DNA of 64,000 bases from an uncultured Litoreibacter sp. (lineage in GTDB: Bacteria; Pseudomonadota; Alphaproteobacteria; Rhodobacterales; Rhodobacteraceae). A model generated the notes under the pieces. That model had not been told where the DNA came from. It saw only the letters and a program-made list of their open reading frames with translations, and ran no database searches. Every line of letters begins with the position of its first letter. The stretch's first letter is position 1. Both the position numbers and the translations under genes were made by a program. The stretch covers positions 62,001 to 126,000 of the forward strand of contig CANMWQ010000002.1 in NCBI GenBank assembly GCA_947501685.1, given 5' to 3'. Shown one piece after another: positions 36,083 through 45,294 of the stretch.

Positions 36083-37258
36083 ATGACCAGTACCGAGACC
36101 CCCGCCATCAAGCTGGTGGAGGAGCGACCAAAGGCCAAACCCCCCCAAACTGCACATAAAGCTCGGATGCGCAGACGGCACTGGATGGTATGGCTCTCCT
36201 TCGCGCTCATGGTTCTGACCCCGCTGGCAGCCACCTTCTGGTATCTCACACAACGCGCCAGCCCCCAGTATTCGTCAGAAATGTCCTTCTCCGTCCGCTC
36301 TGAGGAATTCTCAAACCCCCTCGATGCGCTATCAGGCTTGGGGCAGCTTTCAACCGGCACGACAGCAGATGCCGACATCGTTTACGAATTCATCTCTAGC
36401 CAGAAAATCGTACGCGACATCGATGCGCAGCTTGGGCTGCGACAGCTTTATGCCGGTACGCCTTCAGACCCGGTTTTCTCCATCTCGGATGACGTGTCCG
36501 TCGAAAAGCTCGTGAGGCATTGGCGCTGGATGGTTCAAAGCAGCCTCGATAAAGGCAGCGGGCTTATCCATGTGGAAAGCTTCGCCTTCGACGCCGACGC
36601 CGCCCAACAAGTCAACAAGGCAATCCTGAACCACTCACAGCAATTGGTGGATCGCCTCAGCCTGCTTGCCCGCGAGGACGCCACCAAATATGCCGAGGCT
36701 GATCTGAACGAGGCGCGTTCCCGCCTCAAGCAAGCCCGCCAAAGGCTCAGCCAGTTTCGAGCTGAATCGCGTGTCATAGACCCTACACTTGCCGTGCAGT
36801 CCCAAGGTGGGGTCAGCGCCGCGCTTCAGCAGCAATTGGCTGAAGCCTTGATTGATCTCGACCTGCTCTCAGGAAGCACGTCGAACCGCAACGACTCGCG
36901 AATACAGCAATCTCAGCTGCGCATTGAGGCCATCCGCAGCCGGTTGGAGAGCGAACGTGCAGCGCTCAGTTCCAGCGTTGACAGCGGGATGGTTTCGATT
37001 ATCGGCGATTACGAGGCGCTCATCGTGGAGCGTGAATTCGCAGAGCAGGCCTTCTTGGCCGCAGCCGCCGCCTATGACGGGGCCAAGGCAGACGCAAAGC
37101 GACGCACCAAATATCTGGCCGTACATATCGAGCCGACTTTGGCCGACAGCGCACTTTACCCAAGGTCTCCGCTGATCATTGGCATCGCCGCTTTGTTGCT
37201 GACCCTGCTTTGGGCGGTGGCGATGATGGTCAGCTATTCGATCCGCGACAGACGGTAG
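36083..37258 (+). CDS. kpsE: Capsule export inner-membrane/periplasmic protein (KpsE-like)
   Basis: A protein of 391 aa (a GTG at 36065 would add 6 residues). One membrane helix follows a basic leader (ARMRRRHWMVWLSFALMVLT), then a long periplasmic domain with coiled coils (residues about 180-320, LNEARSRLKQARQRLSQFR), and a final helix near residue 370. This is the polysaccharide copolymerase type of ABC-exported capsules, which links the inner-membrane exporter to the outer-membrane channel. A KpsD-type outer-membrane protein is not in the window. kpsT follows after 5 bp. Confidence 0.88.
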   Translation: MTSTETPAIKLVEERPKAKPPQTAHKARMRRRHWMVWLSFALMVLTPLAATFWYLTQRASPQYSSEMSFSVRSEEFSNPLDALSGLGQLSTGTTADADIVYEFISSQKIVRDIDAQLGLRQLYAGTPSDPVFSISDDVSVEKLVRHWRWMVQSSLDKGSGLIHVESFAFDADAAQQVNKAILNHSQQLVDRLSLLAREDATKYAEADLNEARSRLKQARQRLSQFRAESRVIDPTLAVQSQGGVSAALQQQLAEALIDLDLLSGSTSNRNDSRIQQSQLRIEAIRSRLESERAALSSSVDSGMVSIIGDYEALIVEREFAEQAFLAAAAAYDGAKADAKRRTKYLAVHIEPTLADSALYPRSPLIIGIAALLLTLLWAVAMMVSYSIRDRR

Positions 37259-37263
37259 GCCTG

Positions 37264-37929
37264 ATGATCCAACTCACCAATCTAACAAAAAGCTTCCGTG
37301 TCCGGGGGCGACGAAAGTTCATCGCACAGGAGATCAACGCGATTTTCCCAAGCAAGACATCCGTCGCCCTTCTCGGGCGCAATGGGGCGGGGAAATCGAC
37401 ATTGCTAAAAATCATTGGTGGCACAATGCGCCCGGATTTCGGGGCAGTAGAAAGCAGCGGCACGGTGTCGTGGCAAATTGGGTTCGCAGGCAGCTTTCAT
37501 GCGGATATGACCGGCGCGCAAAACACCCGGTTCATTGCGCGCGTCTACGGCATAGATACGGGAGCTTTGGAGGAATACGTCCTGAACTTCTCCGAGCTTG
37601 GCCACAGCTTCAAGATGCCTGTGCGCACCTACAGCTCAGGCATGCGGGCAAGGTTGGCCTTTGGCATCTCGATGGGCATTCCGTTCTCCTACTACTTGAT
37701 CGACGAGGTTACATCCGTCGGCGACGCCTCTTTCCGGGAGAAATGCCGCGACGTGCTCGAAGACCGGCTGGACCGCGCGGGCTCAATCGTGGTTTCGCAC
37801 AGCGAGGGCACCCTCAAATCCATCTGCTCCAGCGGAGCCGTGCTGGAGAACGGGCACCTCCACTATTACGACAATATCGACGACGCCATCGCCCATCACG
37901 GTGAGAACATGAAAATCAGGGCGCAATGA
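37264..37929 (+). CDS. kpsT: Capsule polysaccharide ABC exporter, ATPase (KpsT-like)
   Basis: A protein of 221 aa. It carries Walker A LLGRNGAGKSTLLKIIGG, the ABC signature in TYSSGMRARLAFGISMGI (SSGM in place of LSGGQ, usual for KpsT/Wzt), Walker B in YYLIDEVTSVGD and the switch histidine in VVSHSEGTLKS. It has no C-terminal carbohydrate-binding domain of the Wzt O-antigen type, so it belongs to the group 2 capsule class. The stop overlaps the next start by 4 bp. It is expected to pair with the divergently encoded KpsM. Confidence 0.93.
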   Translation: MIQLTNLTKSFRVRGRRKFIAQEINAIFPSKTSVALLGRNGAGKSTLLKIIGGTMRPDFGAVESSGTVSWQIGFAGSFHADMTGAQNTRFIARVYGIDTGALEEYVLNFSELGHSFKMPVRTYSSGMRARLAFGISMGIPFSYYLIDEVTSVGDASFREKCRDVLEDRLDRAGSIVVSHSEGTLKSICSSGAVLENGHLHYYDNIDDAIAHHGENMKIRAQ

Positions 37930-39146
37930 GCAAATTGGACGTCCTGCATGTAACCTCCGCCCATGTTGTCCGGGACACCCGCATCTTCGTAAAAGAAGCC
38001 CGCGCGCTGGCGGAGGCAGGGCTTACTGTCGGCATTGTGGGACCGGGCGACACCCACACCGAAGCTCAAACCGAAGGCCTGACCCTGATCACCCTTCCAG
38101 CTCCTGCAAACCGTCTACAACGGTTCACCAGTTTCGCGCTTGCGCTGGACCGGGTCGTGCGGAGACTGAAGCCGAAAGCTGTCCACATCCATGATCCGGA
38201 CCTTTTAGGGATTGCACGGATTTGGAAACGACGCGGGATCAAGATCGTATATGACGTCCATGAGGATTTTCCCAAAGCACTGTTGTCACGTCCTTGGTTG
38301 GGCCCTCACTGGGTTCGCAAGGCAATTGCAAAGCTAACCGACAGAACGGAACGTCGCGCCGTGGACTGGGTCGACGGATTTGTCTTCGCCGACGAGCATC
38401 TGGGAGCGCGCTTTCAAGGCTGCCACGGCGTCGTTATCCGCAACTATCTTGAGGTCTCGGAGTGGTCACAAGACGCCATTTGCCGCCCCACGGAACCCGT
38501 AACCCAATGCATCTATGTGGGTGATATCACTATCGCGCGGGGCGTCTTCCGGATGTGTGACGCCGCCTTTGCCGCCGCCGGGGACATTCATTTGCATTTG
38601 GTCGGCCCAATCCCTACCGATCTGCGCGCCAAGGTAAATGCCCACCCCGCCAAGCCGTGGATCACTCTGCACGGACGAAAGACCAGATCTGAGGTGGCCA
38701 TGTTGCTGAGACAGGCCCACGTGGCGCTGTGCATGCCGCAACCGACCCCTGCCTATGTTGACGCGTTGCCCGTTAAAGTTCTGGAATACCTCTACAATCA
38801 ACTCCCGGTTGTCGCGACGCAGCTGCCGAGGCTGGAACGCGAAACGCGTCTGAAATCTGGGCTGTCACTCGTGCCTTGGACCGCTTCCAGCGAAGCTGTG
38901 GTCGATGCTATCCGGACCGCGGCGAGCACTTCGGTTTCAGACCACCGCTCCGTCATCGAAGCGCATTACAACTGGCAAGATGAGGCCAGGAAACTGACCG
39001 ATTTTTATCGCAGCCTGTTAGATAGGCCCAATCTGGCTCAAAGGCGCGTGGACAGGTTGATCACCTCAAACGTCTCGGCCATCTCCATGCCAGACGCCAA
39101 GCCGGCGGCTTTCAAGAGAACCTCCACCGCATCCGCTCCAAAATAG
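37926..39146 (+). CDS. Glycosyltransferase family 4
   Basis: A protein of 406 aa starting at the ATGA overlap with kpsT. Two Rossmann-like domains are seen: N-terminal VLHVTSAHVVRDTRIFVKEA and AVHIHDPDLLGIARIW, C-terminal CIYVGDITIARGVFRMCDAA, VGPIPTD, and a PxPAYVDALPVKVLEYLYNQ stretch equivalent to the EX7E donor site. It adds a sugar to the growing capsule chain. The last 36 residues (rich in Ala/Ser/Thr/Lys) extend beyond the family end and are antisense to the PIG-L gene for 109 bp, so the stop may have been lost and replaced by a later one. Confidence 0.87.
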   Translation: MSKLDVLHVTSAHVVRDTRIFVKEARALAEAGLTVGIVGPGDTHTEAQTEGLTLITLPAPANRLQRFTSFALALDRVVRRLKPKAVHIHDPDLLGIARIWKRRGIKIVYDVHEDFPKALLSRPWLGPHWVRKAIAKLTDRTERRAVDWVDGFVFADEHLGARFQGCHGVVIRNYLEVSEWSQDAICRPTEPVTQCIYVGDITIARGVFRMCDAAFAAAGDIHLHLVGPIPTDLRAKVNAHPAKPWITLHGRKTRSEVAMLLRQAHVALCMPQPTPAYVDALPVKVLEYLYNQLPVVATQLPRLERETRLKSGLSLVPWTASSEAVVDAIRTAASTSVSDHRSVIEAHYNWQDEARKLTDFYRSLLDRPNLAQRRVDRLITSNVSAISMPDAKPAAFKRTSTASAPK

Positions 39147-39700
39147 GCACGGGCCGCTTGGCTCTGATAACACGCCAGCGCCGCCTTCTTCTTCTCAAAA
39201 TGAGCGGGCCCGATTTCAACCTGAGCGGTGCGCAGCTCGTGTTTTATGTTCCAAGGCAAAATGTAGCCCATCAGGTTCGTCTGTTTGAACGCCCGCTGCG
39301 CCTCTTGCGCGAGGGTCTGATGGTCTTGATGCCGATCCTGCAAGGAAGGGCAAAACACCAGATCGGGCTGGGTTTTTCGGGCTTCAGCCACGAGGATCTC
39401 AAGAATATCCTGACGAAATTCCGGAAATCTCCGCACAGGAATGTCGGCCATTTCAACCGCATCAGCCGGAATACCAAACGTAGCGGCGGCGCTGTATTGC
39501 TCCGTGATCAAAGTGGTCTTGTCGAACCCATTTGGCAAGGATTGCCAAGCGTTGCAAAAAACCAGCCACCGGACCATGTATCCCGCTTCAACCAGCCGGG
39601 CGATCGTGCCGCCCATGCCCAATTCGCAATCATCCGTGTGAGCCGACAACAGCAGCGCAGTGTGGCCCTTGGCTGACCTTTTGGTCAGTGAGAAACTCAC
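39038..39700 (-). CDS. PIG-L family deacetylase
   Basis: A protein of 220 aa. Zinc-site motifs are LLSAHTDDCELGMGGTIARL (the AHPDDxE motif with Thr in place of Pro) and CPSLQDRHQDHQTLAQE with HxxH. PIG-L/LmbE enzymes remove N-acetyl groups from GlcNAc-type sugars. It starts in a 4-bp overlap with the upstream LpxD-like gene, so the deacetylase and acyltransferase are probably coupled: one removes acetyl from an amino sugar and the other adds a different acyl group. That reading is inference. Its end overlaps the convergent GT4 gene by 109 bp. Confidence 0.85.
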   Translation of the reverse strand: MSFSLTKRSAKGHTALLLSAHTDDCELGMGGTIARLVEAGYMVRWLVFCNAWQSLPNGFDKTTLITEQYSAAATFGIPADAVEMADIPVRRFPEFRQDILEILVAEARKTQPDLVFCPSLQDRHQDHQTLAQEAQRAFKQTNLMGYILPWNIKHELRTAQVEIGPAHFEKKKAALACYQSQAARAYFGADAVEVLLKAAGLASGMEMAETFEVINLSTRL

Positions 39701-40608
39701 TGCGCGGGCTCCGGGTTGGCCCGCAAGACACGCGCCGGAGACCCGGCGACAACGACACTGTCCCCCACATCTTTCGTAACGACGGCACCAAGCCCGATGA
39801 GGCTGTTCCGCCCGATATTAATCTTGTTGATCACGCTCGAATTTGGCCCGAGCCAGCAATCAGGCCCGATGGTCACGCTGCCGCTAATCTCGGCGCAGGC
39901 AGTGATCAAACTCCGCGCGCCCACATCCACGTTATGGGCCACATGCACCTTGTTATCGAGCTGCACGTCTTCGCGCAAAATCGTCGGAGAAAGCGTGCCA
40001 GACGCGATGGAACACAGACTTCCAACTTGCACCCGGTCTTCAAGAACTACCCCGCCGATATGGGGCAACCGAAAGCTGTGACCCTCCGCATCAAATTCGA
40101 CGGCAAACCCGGCCTCGCCAATCACGGAGCCGGATAGAATGACGCAATCCTCACCGACGCTGACACCCGGACCAAGGACGACATTCGACCCAATCCGACT
40201 GCGCGCGCCAATATGGCACCTGTCGCCGATCACGGAATGCGCGCCAATGGAGACCTCCGCCCCAAGCACCACAGAGTTTTCAATAACCGCAAATGGGTGC
40301 ACAGAGTTTTTGGGCTTAGGCACAAAGAAATGGTCCACCGCTTTGCCAAACACCAAGCGCGGGTTGTCGACGCGCAGAACCAAGGCATCCGCACCACCCT
40401 CACAAAGCGTCTCTCTGCCACAGATCACCGCCACCGGATCAGACGGTGGCGTGAAACGCACTCCATTACAAAAGCTGAACGCGTTCGCAGCCAGATCACC
40501 CAAAGCAACTGGCTGCGAGAGAACAAATCCCGGGCCCGAATACTCAATCTCTCCCGCAAACTTCTGGCGGACAAAATCCGCAAGCATCGCTGAGGTCACC
40601 TCAACCAT
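39697..40608 (-). CDS. LpxD-like N-acyltransferase
   Basis: A protein of 303 aa from MVEVTSAMLADFVRQ; the frame extends 10 codons further but that part lies inside the preceding gene. The N-terminal domain is uridine-binding-like, followed by a left-handed beta-helix from about residue 100. The LpxD catalytic histidine region is retained (LDNKVHVAHNVDVGARSLIT) and it ends VVVAGSPARVLRANP. True LpxD acylates UDP-3-acyl-GlcN in lipid A synthesis and is usually in the fabZ-lpxA cluster, which is not here, so this copy probably acylates an amino sugar of the capsule. It overlaps both neighbours. Confidence 0.83.
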   Translation of the reverse strand: MVEVTSAMLADFVRQKFAGEIEYSGPGFVLSQPVALGDLAANAFSFCNGVRFTPPSDPVAVICGRETLCEGGADALVLRVDNPRLVFGKAVDHFFVPKPKNSVHPFAVIENSVVLGAEVSIGAHSVIGDRCHIGARSRIGSNVVLGPGVSVGEDCVILSGSVIGEAGFAVEFDAEGHSFRLPHIGGVVLEDRVQVGSLCSIASGTLSPTILREDVQLDNKVHVAHNVDVGARSLITACAEISGSVTIGPDCWLGPNSSVINKINIGRNSLIGLGAVVTKDVGDSVVVAGSPARVLRANPEPAQ

Positions 40609-41698
40609 GAGCCACCTCGCTTTCAAGAATCCGTTCATAGGTCTGCAGCAATTTGGTTTCCTGCGCCTCCCAACAAAACTGCTCGCGTAAACTGTCCAAC
40701 CGGCTCTCGGACACCTGGTATCGGTCTATGTTGAACGCCAGCTCCGTAAAGGCCTCTGCCAGCTTGTCCGTGTCATCGGCTTGATAGCTGATCCCAAGCT
40801 CGTTTTCCGCGATGAACCGCTTCATTTCCACAAGGTCGGACGCAATCAAAGGCAGCCCCGCCATCAGGGCCTCGAACAGCTTGTTAGGCATCCCAAACTC
40901 GTAAGACAGAACAAGCGGAACCCCGGCGGAAATGCTCGCGTCCGCTGTGCTAATATATTCGACGATCCGGTTGGCTGCGACAGGCTCCACGAAATGAATA
41001 TCGATGCACGCGCCATAGCGCCTATGCAATTGCTCCACCCGCGCAACGACCTGCGGCACCCGGTTGCCAACCAAAGCCAGATGAACCCTACCGGGATACG
41101 CGTCCTTGAACGCCGGGTCACTGACCGCTTTTGACAGGCCAATTACGGCCTGCTCAATGCCGCGGTTGAACGTGACGTTTCCGGTGTGAACCAACAGGAA
41201 ACCGTTGCTGCGAATAAGCAGCTCTTCACGCAAATTGGTGCGGTCGGGTGTGTCCCATCGGTTGGCAACGGGGTTCGGCAGAACCCTCGGACTATTGTAT
41301 AAAACAACAGGCGTTTTGATCCTGTAAGCAGAGGACAGGAAGCCCGCAATTTTCTGCCCCACGGTGAAAATCGCATCCGCCTTCGGGAGATATTTGCGCT
41401 CAAGATGCTGCACCTGCCAACGGCGAATGCGGGAGAGGGGTGGGTTTCGGTGAGTCTCCAACTCGTGGCTGTCAAAAACCAGGCGCGCGCCGCAATCGTC
41501 GGCAACTTTTGACGCCAACGGCAGCGAAATCCCATCATGCGCATGCACCACGTCCGGCTTCCAAGCCGCCATTTCCTCGCGGAAAACCATCCGCAGAGAC
41601 AGATCGCAAAATACCGTGTGGAACATCAATGACATGCGCTTCATGCGGGAGTCGGCAGCTGCGTAGCCTAGCTTTTGAAGCCAGTTCAAAACGCGCAT
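40601..41698 (-). CDS. Glycosyltransferase family 4, C-terminal part of a split enzyme
   Basis: A protein of 365 aa. It begins within the N-terminal Rossmann domain of a GT4 enzyme (AAWKPDVVHAHDGISLPLAS is the usual mid-domain motif) and contains the full C-terminal donor domain: LLVHTGNVTFNRGIEQAVIG, VHLALVGNRVP, FVEPVAANRIVEYISTADAS, then SYEFGMPNKLFEALMAGLPL with the EX7E-like pair. The first strand and glycine-rich loop are missing here and lie in the 98-aa frame immediately upstream, joined through TGATG. It may be co-translated as a two-chain enzyme or reflect a frameshift. Confidence 0.8.
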   Translation of the reverse strand: MRVLNWLQKLGYAAADSRMKRMSLMFHTVFCDLSLRMVFREEMAAWKPDVVHAHDGISLPLASKVADDCGARLVFDSHELETHRNPPLSRIRRWQVQHLERKYLPKADAIFTVGQKIAGFLSSAYRIKTPVVLYNSPRVLPNPVANRWDTPDRTNLREELLIRSNGFLLVHTGNVTFNRGIEQAVIGLSKAVSDPAFKDAYPGRVHLALVGNRVPQVVARVEQLHRRYGACIDIHFVEPVAANRIVEYISTADASISAGVPLVLSYEFGMPNKLFEALMAGLPLIASDLVEMKRFIAENELGISYQADDTDKLAEAFTELAFNIDRYQVSESRLDSLREQFCWEAQETKLLQTYERILESEVAHG

Positions 41699-41994
41699 CA
41701 GCCCTCGCCTTTTTCAACATAGCGGGACTTTAGACGTACCGTTTCATGGGGCAGCGGGATGCCAAAAAGCTTGTTTTTGATCAGCGCAACGACATTCCAT
41801 TCACGCCGAATGTAGGTGACGCCGTTCAGAACCTCTCGGACTGGCAGACCAATCCCCGGCTTCCAAATGCAATAGATCCGCACCTCCATACCTGCCGCCG
41901 CGAGAGTCTCTGCTTGCTTGATCACGCGGTAGTCGGGGTCGCACATATTGGGCACCACCATCGCCACACGTTTCTTTCGGGTCGACGCAATCAT
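41698..41994 (-). CDS. N-terminal fragment of a split GT4 glycosyltransferase
   Basis: A frame of 98 aa starting MIASTRKKRVAMVVPNMCDP, followed by DYRVIKQAETLAAAGMEVRIYCIWKPG, the first strand-loop-helix of a GT-B glycosyltransferase. It ends YVEKGEG at a TGA that shares one base with the ATG of the 365-aa gene. Taken together the two give about 463 aa, close to a full GT4. The one-base overlap favours either termination-reinitiation or a single-base frameshift in a once continuous gene. 87 bp separate it from the gene upstream. Confidence 0.7.
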   Translation of the reverse strand: MIASTRKKRVAMVVPNMCDPDYRVIKQAETLAAAGMEVRIYCIWKPGIGLPVREVLNGVTYIRREWNVVALIKNKLFGIPLPHETVRLKSRYVEKGEG

Positions 41995-42081
41995 GATCTC
42001 AGCTCGTTAAGGTTAATACTGATCCCATCTGCGCGGATCATCCTTAACAAAAACTTGAGAGATTAATCTTTTATCAGGGTT

Positions 42082-42984
42082 TCACCTGAATTTTCGGATC
42101 AAAGCTAGCCACTTGGCATGCGGCAGCGCGAAATTGCCAGTCACACGAGTATTGGGCGCAACCGCCTTTGTCACAACCGAACCAATGGACACCACGCATT
42201 TGTCACCCAGCACCACACCATTAGAAATCGAGGCACTGGGTCCGACATATGCCCCCTGCCCAGCGACCACGCGGCCTGACAGGCTGGCATTCGCACAAAT
42301 CGTGACCTCTGCACCAATGACGCAATCATGCGAAATGCTGACGCCCGCATCAATCAGCGTCCCGGCCCCAATCTTGGTAAACCCGCCAAAGGTAGCACGC
42401 CCCACAACGCAATTGGGCTGGAGCGTCACATGATCGCCAATCTCCACACCGCCAGATGCCTGCACCAGCCCACCGGGGTGGGTGACATCAGCCTCAAACG
42501 CGTCAGCCCCGACAACGCAGCCAGCGTCGATTTTGCAATGTGTCCCGACGATGCTGCGCGGACGAATGACAGCATTCGGTCCGACACATGTGCCCGCTCC
42601 GATCACCACATCACGCGTGGCGATACGTGCGCTCGGATCAATATGTGCGGACGGGTCGATACGCGAAGAAAAGCTCTGCCACTGAAAGTCTTCCTGGGCA
42701 GAAAGCGAAGCCTGCAGCCGCGTGAGCGCCGCCACGGGCTCCTCGCTTACTGCCAGCCCGTAGGTAGCCGGCACATCATCTGCCAACGCAGCAGGTACAA
42801 TCATCGCGGCAATACCGCCATGAGCCTCAGCAGCATCCAAATGAACAGCAGAACTAACGGGCACAACCCGGCAATCCAACGCCGTCGGTATTTTGCCGGC
42901 AAACGCAATTTCGACATCACGCAGAACAGTCATACCGGCGACATCTGCCAGTTCGGACAACAAAATACGTCGGTGAGTAAACAT
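42082..42984 (-). CDS. LpxD/NeuD-like hexapeptide acyltransferase
   Basis: A protein of 300 aa; GGAG stands 8 bp before the ATG at 42984. The N-terminal 110 residues form a small domain of the LpxD kind. From residue about 125 a long regular beta-helix follows ([39 protein letters not shown]), with HPGGLVQ and [20 protein letters not shown], then [15 protein letters not shown]. It is divergent from the wbpA-wbpB-wbpE genes with only 26 bp between start codons. No WbpD-type acetyltransferase is present, so this protein is the best candidate to acylate the 3-amino group of the diamino sugar. That role is inference. Confidence 0.78.
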   Translation of the reverse strand: MFTHRRILLSELADVAGMTVLRDVEIAFAGKIPTALDCRVVPVSSAVHLDAAEAHGGIAAMIVPAALADDVPATYGLAVSEEPVAALTRLQASLSAQEDFQWQSFSSRIDPSAHIDPSARIATRDVVIGAGTCVGPNAVIRPRSIVGTHCKIDAGCVVGADAFEADVTHPGGLVQASGGVEIGDHVTLQPNCVVGRATFGGFTKIGAGTLIDAGVSISHDCVIGAEVTICANASLSGRVVAGQGAYVGPSASISNGVVLGDKCVVSIGSVVTKAVAPNTRVTGNFALPHAKWLALIRKFR

Positions 42985-43010
42985 TATGCGGGCTCCGCAG
43001 GAGGGCGACT

Positions 43011-44354
43011 TTGACACTACATTCCCCAAAAACCCAGTTCAAGCAAACCAATGTTTTTAAACAGTTAACAAAACGACCCAACTCCAAATTCCAAACTATC
43101 GGAATTTTGGGGATGGGCTATGTTGGCATTCCACTGGCTCTACGGGTGGCCGAAACAGGCGACAAAGTCATCGGCTTCGATATCGTGAAAGAGCGCATTG
43201 ACCAATTAAACGCAGGCAAAAGCCCGATCAAACACCTGTCCGACACCAAGGTGTTCAACATGGTCAAATCCGGGTTCGAGGCCACGGCTGATTTCTCCCG
43301 CGTGGCCGAATGTGACGCGCTGATCATCTGCGTTCCAACGCCTTTGGACCGCACCCGCGAACCAGATCTGAGCTTTGTCAAAGCCACGATGCAAGCGATC
43401 AGCCCGTATTTTCGCAAAGGTCAGCTTCTCAGCCTGGAAAGCACGACATGGCCCGGCACGACAGACGAGGTCTTGCTGCCCTATATCGAAAAATCGGGCC
43501 TGACAGTTGGTGAGGATTTCTTCCTCGTCTATTCTCCCGAACGCGAGGATCCCGGTAACGCTGCGTTTGACACACGCACCATTCCCAAGATCGTGGGTGG
43601 CTATTCAGAAGACTGCCTCGCGGCCGGGCAAGAGCTCTATGCAAAGTTCATCGACAAGGTGGTGCCCGTCAGCTCCACCCGCGCGGCGGAGATGGTCAAG
43701 CTTCTTGAGAATATCCACCGCTCCATCAACATTGGTCTGGTGAATGAGCTGAAGGTCGTGGCCGACGCTATGGATCTCGATATCTTCGAGATCATCAACG
43801 CCGCTAAGACCAAGCCCTTCGGCTTCACCGCCTACTACCCCGGCCCCGGCATCGGGGGGCACTGCATCCCCGTTGATCCGTTCTACCTGACCTGGAAGGC
43901 CCGCGAATACGGCGTCAACACGCGCTTCATTGAGCTGGCGGGAGAGGTCAACGCCGCTATGCCGCAATACGTTGTCGACAAGACCGTCAGGGCGTTGAAC
44001 GAACGCGGCAAAAGCCTGAAAGGGTCGAAGGTGCTGGCGCTGGGCGTGGCCTATAAACGCGACGTGGACGATATGCGCGAAAGCCCCTCTGTCTTCGTAA
44101 TGGAACGTCTGCGGGACTGGGGCGCCGACATTGCTTACTCAGATCCCAATGTCCCGGTCTTTCCCCTGATGCGCGAGCACGACTTTGATCTGGCCTCCGT
44201 CAAGCTGACCGCCAAATCCATCGCAAGTTTCGACGCAATTGTTCTGCTAACCGACCATAGCGACTTTGACTACGACCTGATTGCGCAACATGCGCAGGTG
44301 GTCATCGACACACGCGGCAAGTTCTCTGAGGCCAGCAATGTTGAGCGAGCCTGA
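43011..44354 (+). CDS. wbpA: UDP-N-acetylglucosamine 6-dehydrogenase (WbpA-like)
   Basis: A protein of 447 aa from a TTG with AGGAGG 7 bp upstream; no other start fits. It belongs to the nucleotide-sugar dehydrogenase family: NAD fold [57 protein letters not shown], and the catalytic Cys in [18 protein letters not shown]. The [20 protein letters not shown] motif is the form seen in enzymes for UDP-HexNAc rather than UDP-Glc. The product UDP-GlcNAcA feeds WbpB and WbpE. The stop is 1 bp before wbpB. Confidence 0.9.
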   Translation: MTLHSPKTQFKQTNVFKQLTKRPNSKFQTIGILGMGYVGIPLALRVAETGDKVIGFDIVKERIDQLNAGKSPIKHLSDTKVFNMVKSGFEATADFSRVAECDALIICVPTPLDRTREPDLSFVKATMQAISPYFRKGQLLSLESTTWPGTTDEVLLPYIEKSGLTVGEDFFLVYSPEREDPGNAAFDTRTIPKIVGGYSEDCLAAGQELYAKFIDKVVPVSSTRAAEMVKLLENIHRSINIGLVNELKVVADAMDLDIFEIINAAKTKPFGFTAYYPGPGIGGHCIPVDPFYLTWKAREYGVNTRFIELAGEVNAAMPQYVVDKTVRALNERGKSLKGSKVLALGVAYKRDVDDMRESPSVFVMERLRDWGADIAYSDPNVPVFPLMREHDFDLASVKLTAKSIASFDAIVLLTDHSDFDYDLIAQHAQVVIDTRGKFSEASNVERA

Positions 44355-44355
44355 T

Positions 44356-45294
44356 ATGAGCAAGACATACGCTCTGATCGGTGCCGCTGGCTACATCGCA
44401 CCGCGCCACCTCAAGGCCATCAGCCAGACCGGAGGCCACCTGACCTGCGCCTATGATGTTAATGACAGCGTCGGCATCATGGACAGCCATTTTCCAGATG
44501 CAGCTTTCTTCACAGAATTCGAACCCTTCGCGTCACAGGTCCAGCGGCGGGCGAACATCAACTACGTATCCGTCTGCTCGCCCAACTACCTGCACAAGGA
44601 CCACATCGCCTTCGCACTGCGTGCAGGCGCCGATGCGCTTTGCGAGAAACCTTTGGTGCTGAACCCCTCAGACATCGACGACCTCGCACAGCTTGAGGCG
44701 GAAACCGGGCGTAGGGTGTTCTCCATTTTGCAACTCCGGCTGCACCCCGCGATCATCGCGCTGCGTGACCGGATTGCGGCGGATATGAGCGGCAAGACCT
44801 ACGATGTTGATCTTGGCTACTTCACTTCTCGCGGCGCGTGGTATCATGCCAGCTGGAAAGGACTTGAGCATAAATCAGGCGGCATCGCGACCAATATTGG
44901 TGTGCATTTCTACGACATGTTGTCCTTCGTCTTTGGTCCGTTGAAGACCAACATCGTCCATCATCGCGCTGCCGACGCCTCGGCCGGGTATCTGGAATTT
45001 GAACGTGCTCGTGTGCGCTGGGTTCTGTCCATCAACCGCGACCACCTTCCGGCCCACACGCCTGAGGGGCAAAGCACCCATCGCTCGATCACCGTTGACG
45101 GGCAGGAGATCGAATTCTCCAGTGGTTTCACCGACCTGCACACCGCCAGCTACGCCAATATGCTGGCTGGAACGGGCTACGGGTTGGACGAAGTGCGCCC
45201 CTCAATTGAAACGATCTCCCACATCCGCACAGCACCGATTGAGCCGAAGCGGGGCGAGCAACACCCTGATCTCGCCAAGATTGTCGCGGTATGA
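44356..45294 (+). CDS. wbpB: UDP-GlcNAcA 3-dehydrogenase (WbpB-like, Gfo/Idh/MocA family)
   Basis: A protein of 312 aa (WbpB of Pseudomonas is about 316). The NAD fold KTYALIGAAGYIAPRHLKAI is followed by NYVSVCSPNYLHKDHIAFAL and CEKPLVLNPSDI with the EKP catalytic lysine, and later KSGGIATNIGVHFYDMLSFV. It oxidises C3 of UDP-GlcNAcA so that WbpE can install an amino group. In the related GnnA route the substrate is UDP-GlcNAc; wbpA directly upstream favours the uronic-acid route. It overlaps wbpE by 4 bp. Confidence 0.88.
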   Translation: MSKTYALIGAAGYIAPRHLKAISQTGGHLTCAYDVNDSVGIMDSHFPDAAFFTEFEPFASQVQRRANINYVSVCSPNYLHKDHIAFALRAGADALCEKPLVLNPSDIDDLAQLEAETGRRVFSILQLRLHPAIIALRDRIAADMSGKTYDVDLGYFTSRGAWYHASWKGLEHKSGGIATNIGVHFYDMLSFVFGPLKTNIVHHRAADASAGYLEFERARVRWVLSINRDHLPAHTPEGQSTHRSITVDGQEIEFSSGFTDLHTASYANMLAGTGYGLDEVRPSIETISHIRTAPIEPKRGEQHPDLAKIVAV

